In this document: piece by piece, positions 25,006 through 33,065 of the stretch
How positions within the stretch are numbered: position 1 is the stretch's first letter
Layout: every line of letters starts with the position of its first letter
Source of the DNA: Bacteroidota bacterium
GTDB lineage: Bacteria > Bacteroidota > Bacteroidia > Chitinophagales > Chitinophagaceae
Assembly: GCA_018267915.1 (NCBI GenBank)
Contig: JAFDXN010000025.1
Coordinates: forward strand, 434,001 to 498,000
Length of the DNA stretch: 64,000 nt
Direction of reading: 5' to 3'
Notes under the pieces: generated by a model
What the model saw: the letters and a program-made list of their open reading frames with translations, nothing else
Database searches by the model: none
What the model was told of the DNA's origin: nothing
Made by a program: the position numbers and the translations under genes

Positions 25006-25647
25006 TTAGACGTCGCTGTTGCTGGTAATTTTGTAATTCTCTACGAAGGCACAAGAAAAGTGGGGCTCCATAATATATTTTAAGCCTAATAGTGGGCTGT
25101 CCGCTGCCAACTTGCATAATATATCAATATGTTGCTCCGATACCTTATTGTCAACTGATATAATGGGTAAATGATCAATGAATTCGATTCCGCGGCGACC
25201 TTGCCATTTATAGGCTGCTTCCTTGGCGCACCAGGCCATGGTCAGTAGTTTGGGGTCATTATTAAATAGACCCTGCTCCTCCGCAGACAAAAATTTATGT
25301 TGGATTTTTTCTATCCGCGGATGCCAGGTCTGTATGTCGATACCGCATTCATGGCTGGGACTTACTACCACAGCCACGTAAGGCCAGCTGTGCGATATAG
25401 AAAAGTAATAAGCATTCCCATCCACTCTTGGCTTGTCGTGCAGGTCGGGCTGTATGTTGTAAAGGGGGAAATCCTCCTTCAGGTGCTTGAGCAGGAAGCG
25501 GCCGACAAGATGCTCTATCCTGCGTTTTTCAAATTTGATGTCGGGTGCCAGCCCGGTCCGCTCTGTAAAAAAACTTTCAGGCTCATCTATTTCCCAGATA
25601 GCTGCCAGGCTGTGATGTTCTATGCTCCATTCCCTGTATAAAGGCAT
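25006..25647 (-). CDS. 4'-phosphopantetheinyl transferase (Sfp/AcpT superfamily)
   Basis: These enzymes move the phosphopantetheine arm of CoA onto a serine of acyl- or peptidyl-carrier proteins. The 213-residue length matches the Sfp/AcpT group. The magnesium-binding GIDIQTW and the WCAKEAAYKWQGR helix, with the catalytic Lys-Glu pair, are the superfamily signature; KFLSAEEQGLF precedes it. ATG at 25647 is preferred over the TTG at 25653. No polyketide, fatty-acid or peptide synthetase genes are in the window, so the carrier protein served is unknown; it may be the general one for the cell. Confidence 0.9.
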   Translation of the reverse strand: MPLYREWSIEHHSLAAIWEIDEPESFFTERTGLAPDIKFEKRRIEHLVGRFLLKHLKEDFPLYNIQPDLHDKPRVDGNAYYFSISHSWPYVAVVVSPSHECGIDIQTWHPRIEKIQHKFLSAEEQGLFNNDPKLLTMAWCAKEAAYKWQGRRGIEFIDHLPIISVDNKVSEQHIDILCKLAADSPLLGLKYIMEPHFSCAFVENYKITSNSDV

Positions 25648-25833
25648 ACTCAAAGGTAGCGAACCCTTATAGTCCCGGCAAATGACAATGCTATTGAATA
25701 GCTACATGCCTGGTAATGAATACCGGTAAAAAAAGGCTGCTATCTTTTGGCATGGAATTTTACATTTCACTCCCCGGCTAGTCTTAACAAGGCAAACAAA
25801 AGAATACCTTTACAAGGCGCGTAAAACTATACC

Positions 25834-26895
25834 ATGAGATCAAAGCATCGCAATGCGCTGCATACCCCCGCTTTCTTACTATTACTTTTGGTTGCCGCTT
25901 GCGGTAACCATAAAAAGGAAGCAACCGAAAACAAAAGGTCGGGCCCGAAGATGCTTAGGGCGGAGGGTTATATAGTAAAGCCGCAATCCTTTCAGAATTC
26001 GTACGCCACTACAGGCTCACTATTGCCTAATGAGGAAGTACAGATACACCCCGAGGTGTCGGGGCGGGTCACTAAAATAACCTTCACTGAAGGCCTTCAT
26101 GTTGAAAAGGGCCAGATGCTTCTGCAGATATATAACGATGATGTCAAGGCCCAGTTGCAGAAACTCCGTGCCCAGAAGCAACTCCAATTAAAGATTGAAG
26201 CGCGCCAGGCCGAGTTGTTGCGCATAGGTGGTATCAGCCAGCAGGATTATGAGACCACGGTTACACAGATAAAATCCATCGACGCTGATATAGCTTATTC
26301 AGAAGCGCAATTACGCAAGACCTCAATATACGCTCCCTTTTCAGGTAAGGTAGGCATTCGTAATGTCAGTGTCGGTGCCGTAATAACGCCCGAAACGGTC
26401 ATCGCTACTTTGCAGCAAACGCGGCAGTTGAAGCTTGATTTCACGCTGCCCGACCAATACCGCCACAATGTAGACATCGGCACACAAATATCTTTCAGTA
26501 CCAGCGGATCGCTGGATACATTCTCAGGCAAGGTCATCGCCATAGAACCTACAGCTGACGTCACCACGCGCACACTCAAAGTGCGCGCGTTGATTGAAAA
26601 TGCTGAGCATAAATTGGTCGCCGGAGCCTTTGCACATGTTACCGTGCCCTTCGAAAACAAAAGTAATGCACTGCTTATCCCTTCGCAGGCGGTTATCCCT
26701 ACCGATAGGGATAAAGAGGTCGCCGTAACCCGTGGAGGCAAAGTAAAAATGCAAACCATTGTGATCGGCGCGCGTACCAACGATAAGGTGGAGGTAATTC
26801 AGGGCCTGCAAGAGGGCGATACGGTTATCACCACAGGTATCATGCAGCTAAAGGATAAAATGCCCGTTACTATCACGAGGGCTACTGATCACTAA
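25834..26895 (+). CDS. RND efflux periplasmic adaptor (membrane fusion lipoprotein)
   Basis: The 353-residue product has a lipoprotein signal (LLLLVAAC) and the adaptor layout: a beta-barrel/lipoyl start GRVTKITFTEGLHVEKGQML, a helical hairpin (QLQKLRAQKQLQLKIEARQAEL), the second lipoyl half YAPFSGKVGIRNVSVGAVI, then the barrel and C-terminal membrane-proximal domain. It links an inner-membrane RND pump to a TolC channel. Here it is not in an operon with the pump: it runs convergent with the tolC-like gene (stop codons abut as TAATTA), which is followed upstream by the pump. The start has a divergent promoter region shared with the phosphopantetheinyl transferase gene. Confidence 0.93.
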   Translation: MRSKHRNALHTPAFLLLLLVAACGNHKKEATENKRSGPKMLRAEGYIVKPQSFQNSYATTGSLLPNEEVQIHPEVSGRVTKITFTEGLHVEKGQMLLQIYNDDVKAQLQKLRAQKQLQLKIEARQAELLRIGGISQQDYETTVTQIKSIDADIAYSEAQLRKTSIYAPFSGKVGIRNVSVGAVITPETVIATLQQTRQLKLDFTLPDQYRHNVDIGTQISFSTSGSLDTFSGKVIAIEPTADVTTRTLKVRALIENAEHKLVAGAFAHVTVPFENKSNALLIPSQAVIPTDRDKEVAVTRGGKVKMQTIVIGARTNDKVEVIQGLQEGDTVITTGIMQLKDKMPVTITRATDH

Positions 26896-28203
26896 TTATT
26901 TTACAAGCCGGTTCTCCAGTTCCAGCACCTGGGTCTCATTTACTTTAAGGTTATAGGCCGCTGTGTAGAGCCTTATCAGCGCACTCGTATAGTCATTCTC
27001 GGCTTGTCTCGATTCCAACGTCGTCGCCACACCCACCCTGAAGCGTGCCTGCTGCACCATCAGGTTTTCCTTGGCGTATTTTATGTTTTCATGCTCCAGG
27101 TTGTATGCCGCTACCGATACCTCGTAGTTGCGCCAGGCTGTCCTGTACTGCCGTCTTATCACCGTGTTCTGTTTTTCATACAGCAGCTCATCCTTCATGG
27201 CTTGCAGCGAGGCTACCTTAGCCTGCCTGCGGATGTTGCCACCTTCAAATAGTGGCACCGACAGGTTCAGCACAGCATTGGGCCCGTAGTTCCTGCTGTA
27301 CAATGCAAAGCCTGTTGCACTGGTGCTTCGTGTATAACCATAGCCGCCGGTGAAGGTGAGATCGGGTAGAAAGTAAGTCTTCGCGATCCGCGAATTGATC
27401 TTTGACACATCGGCATTTCGTTTATAATACTCGACCCACAAATTCAGCTCCTCCAGGCGCTTGTAGTCCACAGGCTCCAGGTCGGTGTGCAACACCATCG
27501 TATCGTCCAGCTGATACATTTGGCCTTCACTTTCTCCCATCAGTACGCTTAGCGAATCATACGCAGTTGCAGTAGCCGCTACCTGTGTCAGTGAATCCGA
27601 TCGGCGTGAGTTATAGTCCACAATAGCCTGCAGGTAGTCAACCTTCGCCCCCGCGCCGGTTTCGTATTTCACCTGTGTTATTTTCATCCGTACACTTGCG
27701 AGGGCCAGTGCTGTGTCTATCGCCACTAGTTGTTTCTGCTGCAGCAGGGCCTGTGCATACATCTGTATGGTGCGCGATACGATTGTCTGCACTTGCAGCT
27801 TCAGTTGCACTTCGCCTATCACTGCCAGTTCACTCAGCTGGCCTTTCGTAAGGAACATTCTTCCTCCGTCAAATAAAGTCCATACTATGCCGATGTTCGG
27901 GTTAAAGTTGGTATTCTGTCCATTGGGATTGCTCTGCACGTTACCATTACTTAACTGGCTGTATACATTGTTCCAGTTGGCAGACAGCGTGCCGTTTGCT
28001 GTGATGCTCGGCGCAAAGCCGGCATTCCCAAGCGTATTATTTCTTCTGGCTTGCTGTGCCGAAAGGTCTGCAATGCCGATGTCGTAATTCTTTTTCATTG
28101 CTCGGGCTATGGCGTCTTCCAGCGTCAGGCGCTCCTGCGCAGTACCTTGCTTGCTGCCAAGGCACAGCAGCAAGATGCAACAGATCGAACAATATTTATT
28201 CAT
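26896..28203 (-). CDS. TolC-family outer membrane efflux channel
   Basis: The 435-residue protein starts with a signal peptide (MNKYCSICCILLLCLGSKQGTAQ) at ATG 28203. LTLEDAIARAMKKNYDIGIADL opens the TolC-like repeat; long helices with ARRNNTLGNAGFAPSI and the RQYRTAWRNYEVSVAAYNLEHENI segments form the coiled-coil barrel. It is the outer membrane exit duct of the RND tripartite pump. Its ATG overlaps the 3' end of the pump gene by 8 bases, so the two are translationally coupled. The longer frame to 28233 would only add residues before the signal. Confidence 0.92.
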   Translation of the reverse strand: MNKYCSICCILLLCLGSKQGTAQERLTLEDAIARAMKKNYDIGIADLSAQQARRNNTLGNAGFAPSITANGTLSANWNNVYSQLSNGNVQSNPNGQNTNFNPNIGIVWTLFDGGRMFLTKGQLSELAVIGEVQLKLQVQTIVSRTIQMYAQALLQQKQLVAIDTALALASVRMKITQVKYETGAGAKVDYLQAIVDYNSRRSDSLTQVAATATAYDSLSVLMGESEGQMYQLDDTMVLHTDLEPVDYKRLEELNLWVEYYKRNADVSKINSRIAKTYFLPDLTFTGGYGYTRSTSATGFALYSRNYGPNAVLNLSVPLFEGGNIRRQAKVASLQAMKDELLYEKQNTVIRRQYRTAWRNYEVSVAAYNLEHENIKYAKENLMVQQARFRVGVATTLESRQAENDYTSALIRLYTAAYNLKVNETQVLELENRLVK

Positions 28204-31200
28204 CCAGTTTTTCAATGGCCGATACATTTGCAACTTTTCTTCTCGACAGGAAGCTATAGATAATGGGTATTATGAATAGGGTCAGCACGAGCGAAAACAT
28301 TATTCCGCCCACTATAACGATACCAAGCGGCTTGCGGCTCGTCGATGCAGCGCCAAGTGACAAAGCGATAGGCAATGCGCCGAATGCCATTGCCAGGCTG
28401 GTCATTAAGATCGGGCGCAAACGTAGGGTTGCTGCCTCTATCGCAGCCTCGGCTTTTTCTTTTCCCTTATCGCGTATATGGTTCGCATATTCTACTATCA
28501 GGATACCATTCTTGGTTACAAGTCCAATCAGCATGATCATCCCTATCTCCGAGAATATATTCAGCGTTTGGCCAAAAACCCATAGCGATAACAATGCTCC
28601 CGCCAGGGCCAGCGGCACCGTCAGCATGATAATGAGCGGATCCATAAAGCTCTCAAATTGAGCAGCCAGTATCAGGTAGATCAGTCCCAATGCCAGGATG
28701 AACGCGAACGATGCGTTCGAGGAACTTTCCACATAGTCAAGTGATGAGCCCGATAATGACGAATTGAAGCTGTCGTCAATTACTTTTTGCTGTTTAAGCT
28801 TGTCGAATATAGCCTGCATGGCTTTAATGCCATCACCGATGGTTTTCCCGGGCGCGAGGTTGGCCGATATCGTTGCAGATTTATAGCGGTTGAAGTGGAA
28901 TATCTGCGATGGACTTGTCGATTCTGATATCTTCACCATATTATCTATCGACACCAGTTGCCCGGTCTTCGCCCTCACATAATACTGCGTCAGGTCAACC
29001 GGCGCATCCCTGTTGCCGCGGAATACTTGTCCTATTACCTGGTATTGTTTACCGCTAATGGTGAAGTAGCCCAGCGGCCCGTTGCTCAGTGCAAACTGCA
29101 GCGTTTGCGATACGTCGCTTACGGCTATGCCCATATCAGATGCTTTTGCCCTATCAATGGTTACTGATAGTTCGGGTTTGTTGAACTTCAGGTCCACGTC
29201 TACGCCCTGGAAGGTCGGGTCCGCATTAGCTGCGTTCAGAAATAGAGGTAGGGCTTTTTGCAGTTTGTCAAAGTCTATATTCTGCAGTACATAGGCTATC
29301 GGAAACGCGCTACCCGCACGTTTTACGGCTATCGTTTGTTCCTGTATGGCGAAGGCTTTGCCGAAGTTGAGCTTCTGCAATGATTTCCCTAGCGATTGGA
29401 CGATTTCCGCCTGGCTTCTGTCACGGTCCTTCGGCTCCGAAAGACGCACATTCACAAAGCCCGAATTCACAGAGCCTGATGACCCGGGCGCAGTGAGCGA
29501 TAACACCACCTGGCGTTCGGGCACGCTGTCCACCACAAGGTTGATGATGTGATCCATATACCTGTCCATCGCGTCGTACGATGTGCCTTCAGGCGCCGAT
29601 ACTTGTAGCCTGAAGCGGCTTCGGTCTTCGAGCGGCGCCAGCTCACTCTGGATGGTGCTGCCGATGAGTAGGATAAGGATAAACGAGACAACGATACCAA
29701 TAATGCCTATGCTACGCCGGTGCATTATTTTTTCCAGCGCCCTGCGGTAAGAGTTTTCCATTCGCTCGAAGAACGGTTCGGTCTTCACATAGAATTTTGA
29801 AGGCTTGTGCACGTCTCTTGTCATCAGCACGTTAAGCACCGGGGTCAGCGTTAGCGATACGAATGCAGAAAGCAATACAGCCCCCGCCACCACTATACCA
29901 AACTCGCGGAACAGTCGACCCGTGAATCCTTGCAGGAATATGATAGGGAGAAATACCACAGCTAGCGTAATGGATGTCGATATAACGGCAAAGTATATTT
30001 CCTCGCTGCCCTCTTTTGCAGCCCGGTGTTTCTCCATTCCCTGCTCTATCTTCTTGAAGATATTTTCCGTCACTACTATACCATCATCCACAACCAGGCC
30101 TGTCGCCAGCACTATGGCCAGCAAGCTCAGGATATTGATAGTAAAGCCCATGATGTACATAATGAAGAAAGCACCGATGAGGCTCACAGGGATATCTATC
30201 AGCGGGCGGAAGGCGATAAGCCAGTCTCTGAAGAAGAGATAGATAATTAGTATCACCAGCGCAAAGGCAATGCCCAATGTTTCCTCCACCTCCGTGATCG
30301 ACTTTTTGATGAAGCTCGTCGTATCTACCGCTATGTCAACTTTAAGATCTTTTGGTATGTCCTTCTTTAATTGCTCGAAACGTTTGTAAAATTCATCCGA
30401 TATGGCCACGTAGTTCGATCCCGGTTGCGGAATAATGGCCAACGCTACCATAGGCACCCCGCTTTCTTTAAGCTGGCTTTCTATATTGGCTGGCCCCAAT
30501 ATAGCTTCCCCGATATCGCCCAAGTGTATGTCAGTGCTGTCAACGTTCTTGATGATAAGTTTATTGAAATCCTCCTCAGTGGTTAGCCTCCCCAGCGTCC
30601 GCACCGATAGTTCAGTCTGCGCGCCGGCTATTTTACCTGATGGTAACTCTATGTTTTGCCTGTTGAGTGCCGTCTGTATATCCTGGAAGGTAATGCCGTA
30701 GCCTGCCATTTTTAGCGGGTCCAGCCATAGCCGCATCGAGTACAGTTTTTCACCCCACACTTGTATGCTGCTCACGCCCGGTATGGTTTGCAGCTTCTCT
30801 ACCAGCACATTTTCAGCATAATCTGTCAGCTGCAGTGGGTTTCTGGTCATGCTCTGTACCGTCATCGATATGATCGGCTGCGCATTGGCATCCGCCTTTG
30901 TTACCACGGGCGGTGCATCTATATTCAGCGGCAGGTTCTTTATCGATTGTGATACTTTGTCCCGTACGTCATTCGCCGCTGCCTCCAGGTCCACCCCCAG
31001 GTCAAACTCTACGGTGATGTTGCTCGATCCTTGCGCGCTTGTCGACGAAATCGTTTTGATACCCGATATGCCATTGATGTTTTTTTCCAGTGGCTCTGTG
31101 ATCTGCGATTCGATCACGTCAGGGTTCGCACCCGAGTATGAGGTCCTGACATTTATGATTGGCGGATCGATGGAAGGGTAGTCGCGCACGCCAAGGAATT

Positions 31201-31288
31201 TAAAACCGATAAAGCCAAACACTATAATGATAATGTTTAGCACTATGGCTAGTATGGGGCGCCGCAGAGATAATGAGGGTAAACTCAT
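28196..31288 (-). CDS. RND multidrug-type efflux permease (AcrB/MexB-like)
   Basis: The 1030-residue inner-membrane pump has the AcrB-type plan: helix 1 at 10-30 (PILAIVLNIIIIVFGFIGF), large periplasmic loops, and a transmembrane helix 4 with VLATGLVVDDGIVVTENIFKKIEQG carrying the proton-relay Asp pair. It also has the EFGIVVAGAVLLSAFVSLTLTPVLN segment and a repeated C-terminal half with IGLVTKNGILIVEYANHIRDKGK. This pump uses the proton gradient to export hydrophobic compounds. It is the first gene of a pump-tolC operon. The matching adaptor lies opposite at 25834. Substrates cannot be predicted from sequence. Confidence 0.95.
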   Translation of the reverse strand: MSLPSLSLRRPILAIVLNIIIIVFGFIGFKFLGVRDYPSIDPPIINVRTSYSGANPDVIESQITEPLEKNINGISGIKTISSTSAQGSSNITVEFDLGVDLEAAANDVRDKVSQSIKNLPLNIDAPPVVTKADANAQPIISMTVQSMTRNPLQLTDYAENVLVEKLQTIPGVSSIQVWGEKLYSMRLWLDPLKMAGYGITFQDIQTALNRQNIELPSGKIAGAQTELSVRTLGRLTTEEDFNKLIIKNVDSTDIHLGDIGEAILGPANIESQLKESGVPMVALAIIPQPGSNYVAISDEFYKRFEQLKKDIPKDLKVDIAVDTTSFIKKSITEVEETLGIAFALVILIIYLFFRDWLIAFRPLIDIPVSLIGAFFIMYIMGFTINILSLLAIVLATGLVVDDGIVVTENIFKKIEQGMEKHRAAKEGSEEIYFAVISTSITLAVVFLPIIFLQGFTGRLFREFGIVVAGAVLLSAFVSLTLTPVLNVLMTRDVHKPSKFYVKTEPFFERMENSYRRALEKIMHRRSIGIIGIVVSFILILLIGSTIQSELAPLEDRSRFRLQVSAPEGTSYDAMDRYMDHIINLVVDSVPERQVVLSLTAPGSSGSVNSGFVNVRLSEPKDRDRSQAEIVQSLGKSLQKLNFGKAFAIQEQTIAVKRAGSAFPIAYVLQNIDFDKLQKALPLFLNAANADPTFQGVDVDLKFNKPELSVTIDRAKASDMGIAVSDVSQTLQFALSNGPLGYFTISGKQYQVIGQVFRGNRDAPVDLTQYYVRAKTGQLVSIDNMVKISESTSPSQIFHFNRYKSATISANLAPGKTIGDGIKAMQAIFDKLKQQKVIDDSFNSSLSGSSLDYVESSSNASFAFILALGLIYLILAAQFESFMDPLIIMLTVPLALAGALLSLWVFGQTLNIFSEIGMIMLIGLVTKNGILIVEYANHIRDKGKEKAEAAIEAATLRLRPILMTSLAMAFGALPIALSLGAASTSRKPLGIVIVGGIMFSLVLTLFIIPIIYSFLSRRKVANVSAIEKLDE

Positions 31289-31613
31289 TTAGTATTCAGG
31301 ATGATAATATTATACGTTTTGCTACTTCTAAAATCCCGTGCCATTATAGTTTGATCATTGTCGCATTTGCGGTATTACACCAACAAAAAGCCCGGCTTCA
31401 GGTTCTTTCTGCGACCTGTGACGGCGCCAGCAGGCGGAAGTTTAAACATTATAGATTTGAAAAATGGATAAGCTCCTGACTATCTAAAAAATTCCTGAAG
31501 CCGTCATGAATCCCATACTTGTCAACCTATTAAGTTCAACGATATCCCCAACTTATCAACCTATCAAGTTGCCCACCTATCAACCTATCAGCCAACCCCC
31601 TATATTTGCCCCC
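31289..31613. other. Intergenic region between the RND pump and dcd, with short ACCTATCA-type repeats
   Basis: These 325 bases must hold the divergent promoters. No conserved gene is visible. Bases 31523-31605 are a degenerate simple repeat: CAACCTATTAAGTT (31523), CAACCTATCAAGTT (31557) and a close run of ACCTATCA copies (31575 to 31590). The open frame through it, upstream of the true dcd ATG, comes from that repeat and is not part of dcd. Confidence 0.6.
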
Positions 31614-32150
31614 ATGATCCTTTCCGATACACGAATTCTTGAGGAGATTGAAAAAGGCACGATAATTATCGAACCTTACGATCGTAAATACTTGGGTACC
31701 AATTCCTACGATGTCCATTTGGGCAAACATCTGGCTACCTATGTGAATCGTGAACTGGACGCAAAGAAGCACAACCAGGTAGAGCATTTCGAGATACCTG
31801 AGGAGGGGTATGTTTTGCAGCCGGGTACTTTATACTTGGGCGTAACCCTTGAGTACACCGAGACACACGCACATGTTCCGTTCCTCGAAGGCAAGTCCTC
31901 TACAGGACGGCTCGGTATCGATATACACGCCACCGCAGGCAAGGGCGATGTAGGTTTCTGCAATACCTGGACATTGGAGATTTCCTGCGTGCATCCGGTG
32001 CGCATCTACGCCGGCATGCCCATTGGCCAGCTCATCTACTTCCCGGTCGATGGTGAGATCATCAACAAGTATAACACCAAGCAAAACGCTAAATACAATA
32101 CCCGCACCATACGTCCTGTCGAGAGTATGATGTGGAAGAACGAATTTTAA
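31614..32150 (+). CDS. dcd: dCTP deaminase
   Basis: Dcd converts dCTP to dUTP, the route to dTMP in many bacteria. The 178-residue length from ATG 31614 is normal, and the start MILSDTRILEEIEKG is the family's start; an in-frame upstream ATG at 31506 would add 36 repeat-derived residues. The active site is in GKSSTGRLGIDIHATAGKGDVGF and the catalytic Glu in TWTLEIS. NTKQNAKYNTRT is near the C-terminal lid. The bifunctional dUTPase form has a different signature; this looks monofunctional, so a dUTPase is expected elsewhere. It is followed by a terminator and the 73-bp repeat array. Confidence 0.95.
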   Translation: MILSDTRILEEIEKGTIIIEPYDRKYLGTNSYDVHLGKHLATYVNRELDAKKHNQVEHFEIPEEGYVLQPGTLYLGVTLEYTETHAHVPFLEGKSSTGRLGIDIHATAGKGDVGFCNTWTLEISCVHPVRIYAGMPIGQLIYFPVDGEIINKYNTKQNAKYNTRTIRPVESMMWKNEF

Positions 32151-32179
32151 GATTGTTGTTTTTGATTTTTATCGTTGAT

Positions 32180-32204
32180 AAAGGGTCCGCAAGGGCCCTT
32201 TTCA
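32180..32204 (+). terminator. Terminator after dcd
   Basis: AAAGGGTCC (32180-32188) and GGGCCCTTT (32193-32201) pair with a GCAA loop and one wobble, followed by TTC and ATTT. It lies 30 bases after the dcd stop and directly before the repeat array. Confidence 0.7.
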
Positions 32205-32246
32205 TTTGGTCTCATCCGACCCGCCGTCCCCACCCAGCCCCTGCCG

Positions 32247-32613
32247 GCGCAAGTATGTCGCCCAGCCCCCGTGCATCGCCTACTTGTGCCCCTCGCGCCG
32301 GACAATCGCACACCCCGCCGGCGCAAGTATGTCGCCCAGCCCCGCGCATCGCCTACTTGTGCCCTTCGCGCCGGACAACCGCACACCTCGCCGGCGCAAG
32401 TATGTCGCCCAGCCCCCGTGCATAGCCTACTTGTGCCCCTCGCGCCGGACAACCACATACCCGCCAGCGCAAGTATGTCGCCCAGGCCCTGTGCAGGGCC
32501 TACTTGTGCCCTTCGCGCCGAACAACCGCACATCTCGCCGGCGCAAGTATGTCGCTCAGCCCCGTGCATAGCCTACTTGTGCCCCTCGCGTCGGACAACC
32601 ACATACCCCGCCG
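32247..32613. repeat. Five tandem copies of a 73-74 bp GC-rich hairpin repeat
   Basis: Unit starts are at 32247, 32321, 32394, 32467 and 32541, with steps of 74, 73, 73 and 74. Each unit begins GCGCAAGTATGTCGC (the fifth continues GCTCAG rather than GCCCAG), carries GCCTACTTGTGCCC, and ends in a spacer of GC-rich sequence ending near CGCCG. GGCGCAAGTA pairs with TACTTGTGCC in each unit (10-bp stem, one wobble). In unit 4 the loop itself has AGGCCCT and AGGGCCT, a second perfect stem. The base composition is far more GC rich than the neighbouring sequence. Frames are open in several directions by lack of stops, but no protein is convincing. The whole array is after the dcd terminator and before the promoter of the T9SS gene. 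Confidence 0.9.
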
Positions 32614-33065
32614 GTGTTCTTCACCAACAACGCTCGCGAACCATTACGAATTTCGATTTATCAGAATTTACTAACATTTTTTGTCGCCGCCGCCGCCCGG
32701 TGTAACTTTACACGAACCGGAAGCCCCTCCGGAATAGCGCATAAAAAAACCTCGAACCATGATAATAAGATCGCAAAACGCTACAGTCACACCAAACCGA
32801 CCAAACTCAGTTATTTCCGCTTCAGAGGAAATAAGGAGAAATAATTAATTATTATATATTATTGATAGTCAATCATTTATCTTGCGGTCATTCCGCGGAG
32901 TACGAAATAACTAATAAGCTCTAGACAGGCAAAAACACGATATATTGGAAAAATATTAACTTTCTGCAATTATTTTCAGTACGGGTTACTAACATACATC
33001 CTTGATACTACGTCTGTTAAAAAACACACCCTATTCCTTTTTTAAACCTCAAAAATGTCTTATTT
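32614..33065. other. AT-rich intergenic leader of the T9SS protein gene
   Basis: About 450 bases without a credible gene. A run of G/C-rich triplets (GCCGCCGCCGCC near 32690) ends the repeat region, after which the sequence is A/T-rich, including a TAATTAATTATTATATATT block near 32845. The T9SS gene promoter is presumably here, but no convincing TAnnTTTG element was picked out. Confidence 0.5.

Noticed and set aside
31506..31613. 36-residue N-terminal extension of dCTP deaminase
   Set aside because: It is coded by simple ACCTATCA-type repeats. The family starts MILSD at 31614.
32247..32613. CRISPR array
   Set aside because: The units are conserved along their full 73-74 bp and have no unique spacers, and no cas genes are in the window.
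32147..32705. Open frames of 97-176 codons on both strands across the GC-rich repeat array
   Set aside because: They arise because the repeat has few stop codons in any frame. The translations are low-complexity Pro/Arg/Ala repeats and differ in frame between the 73 and 74 bp units, so they are not conserved as protein.
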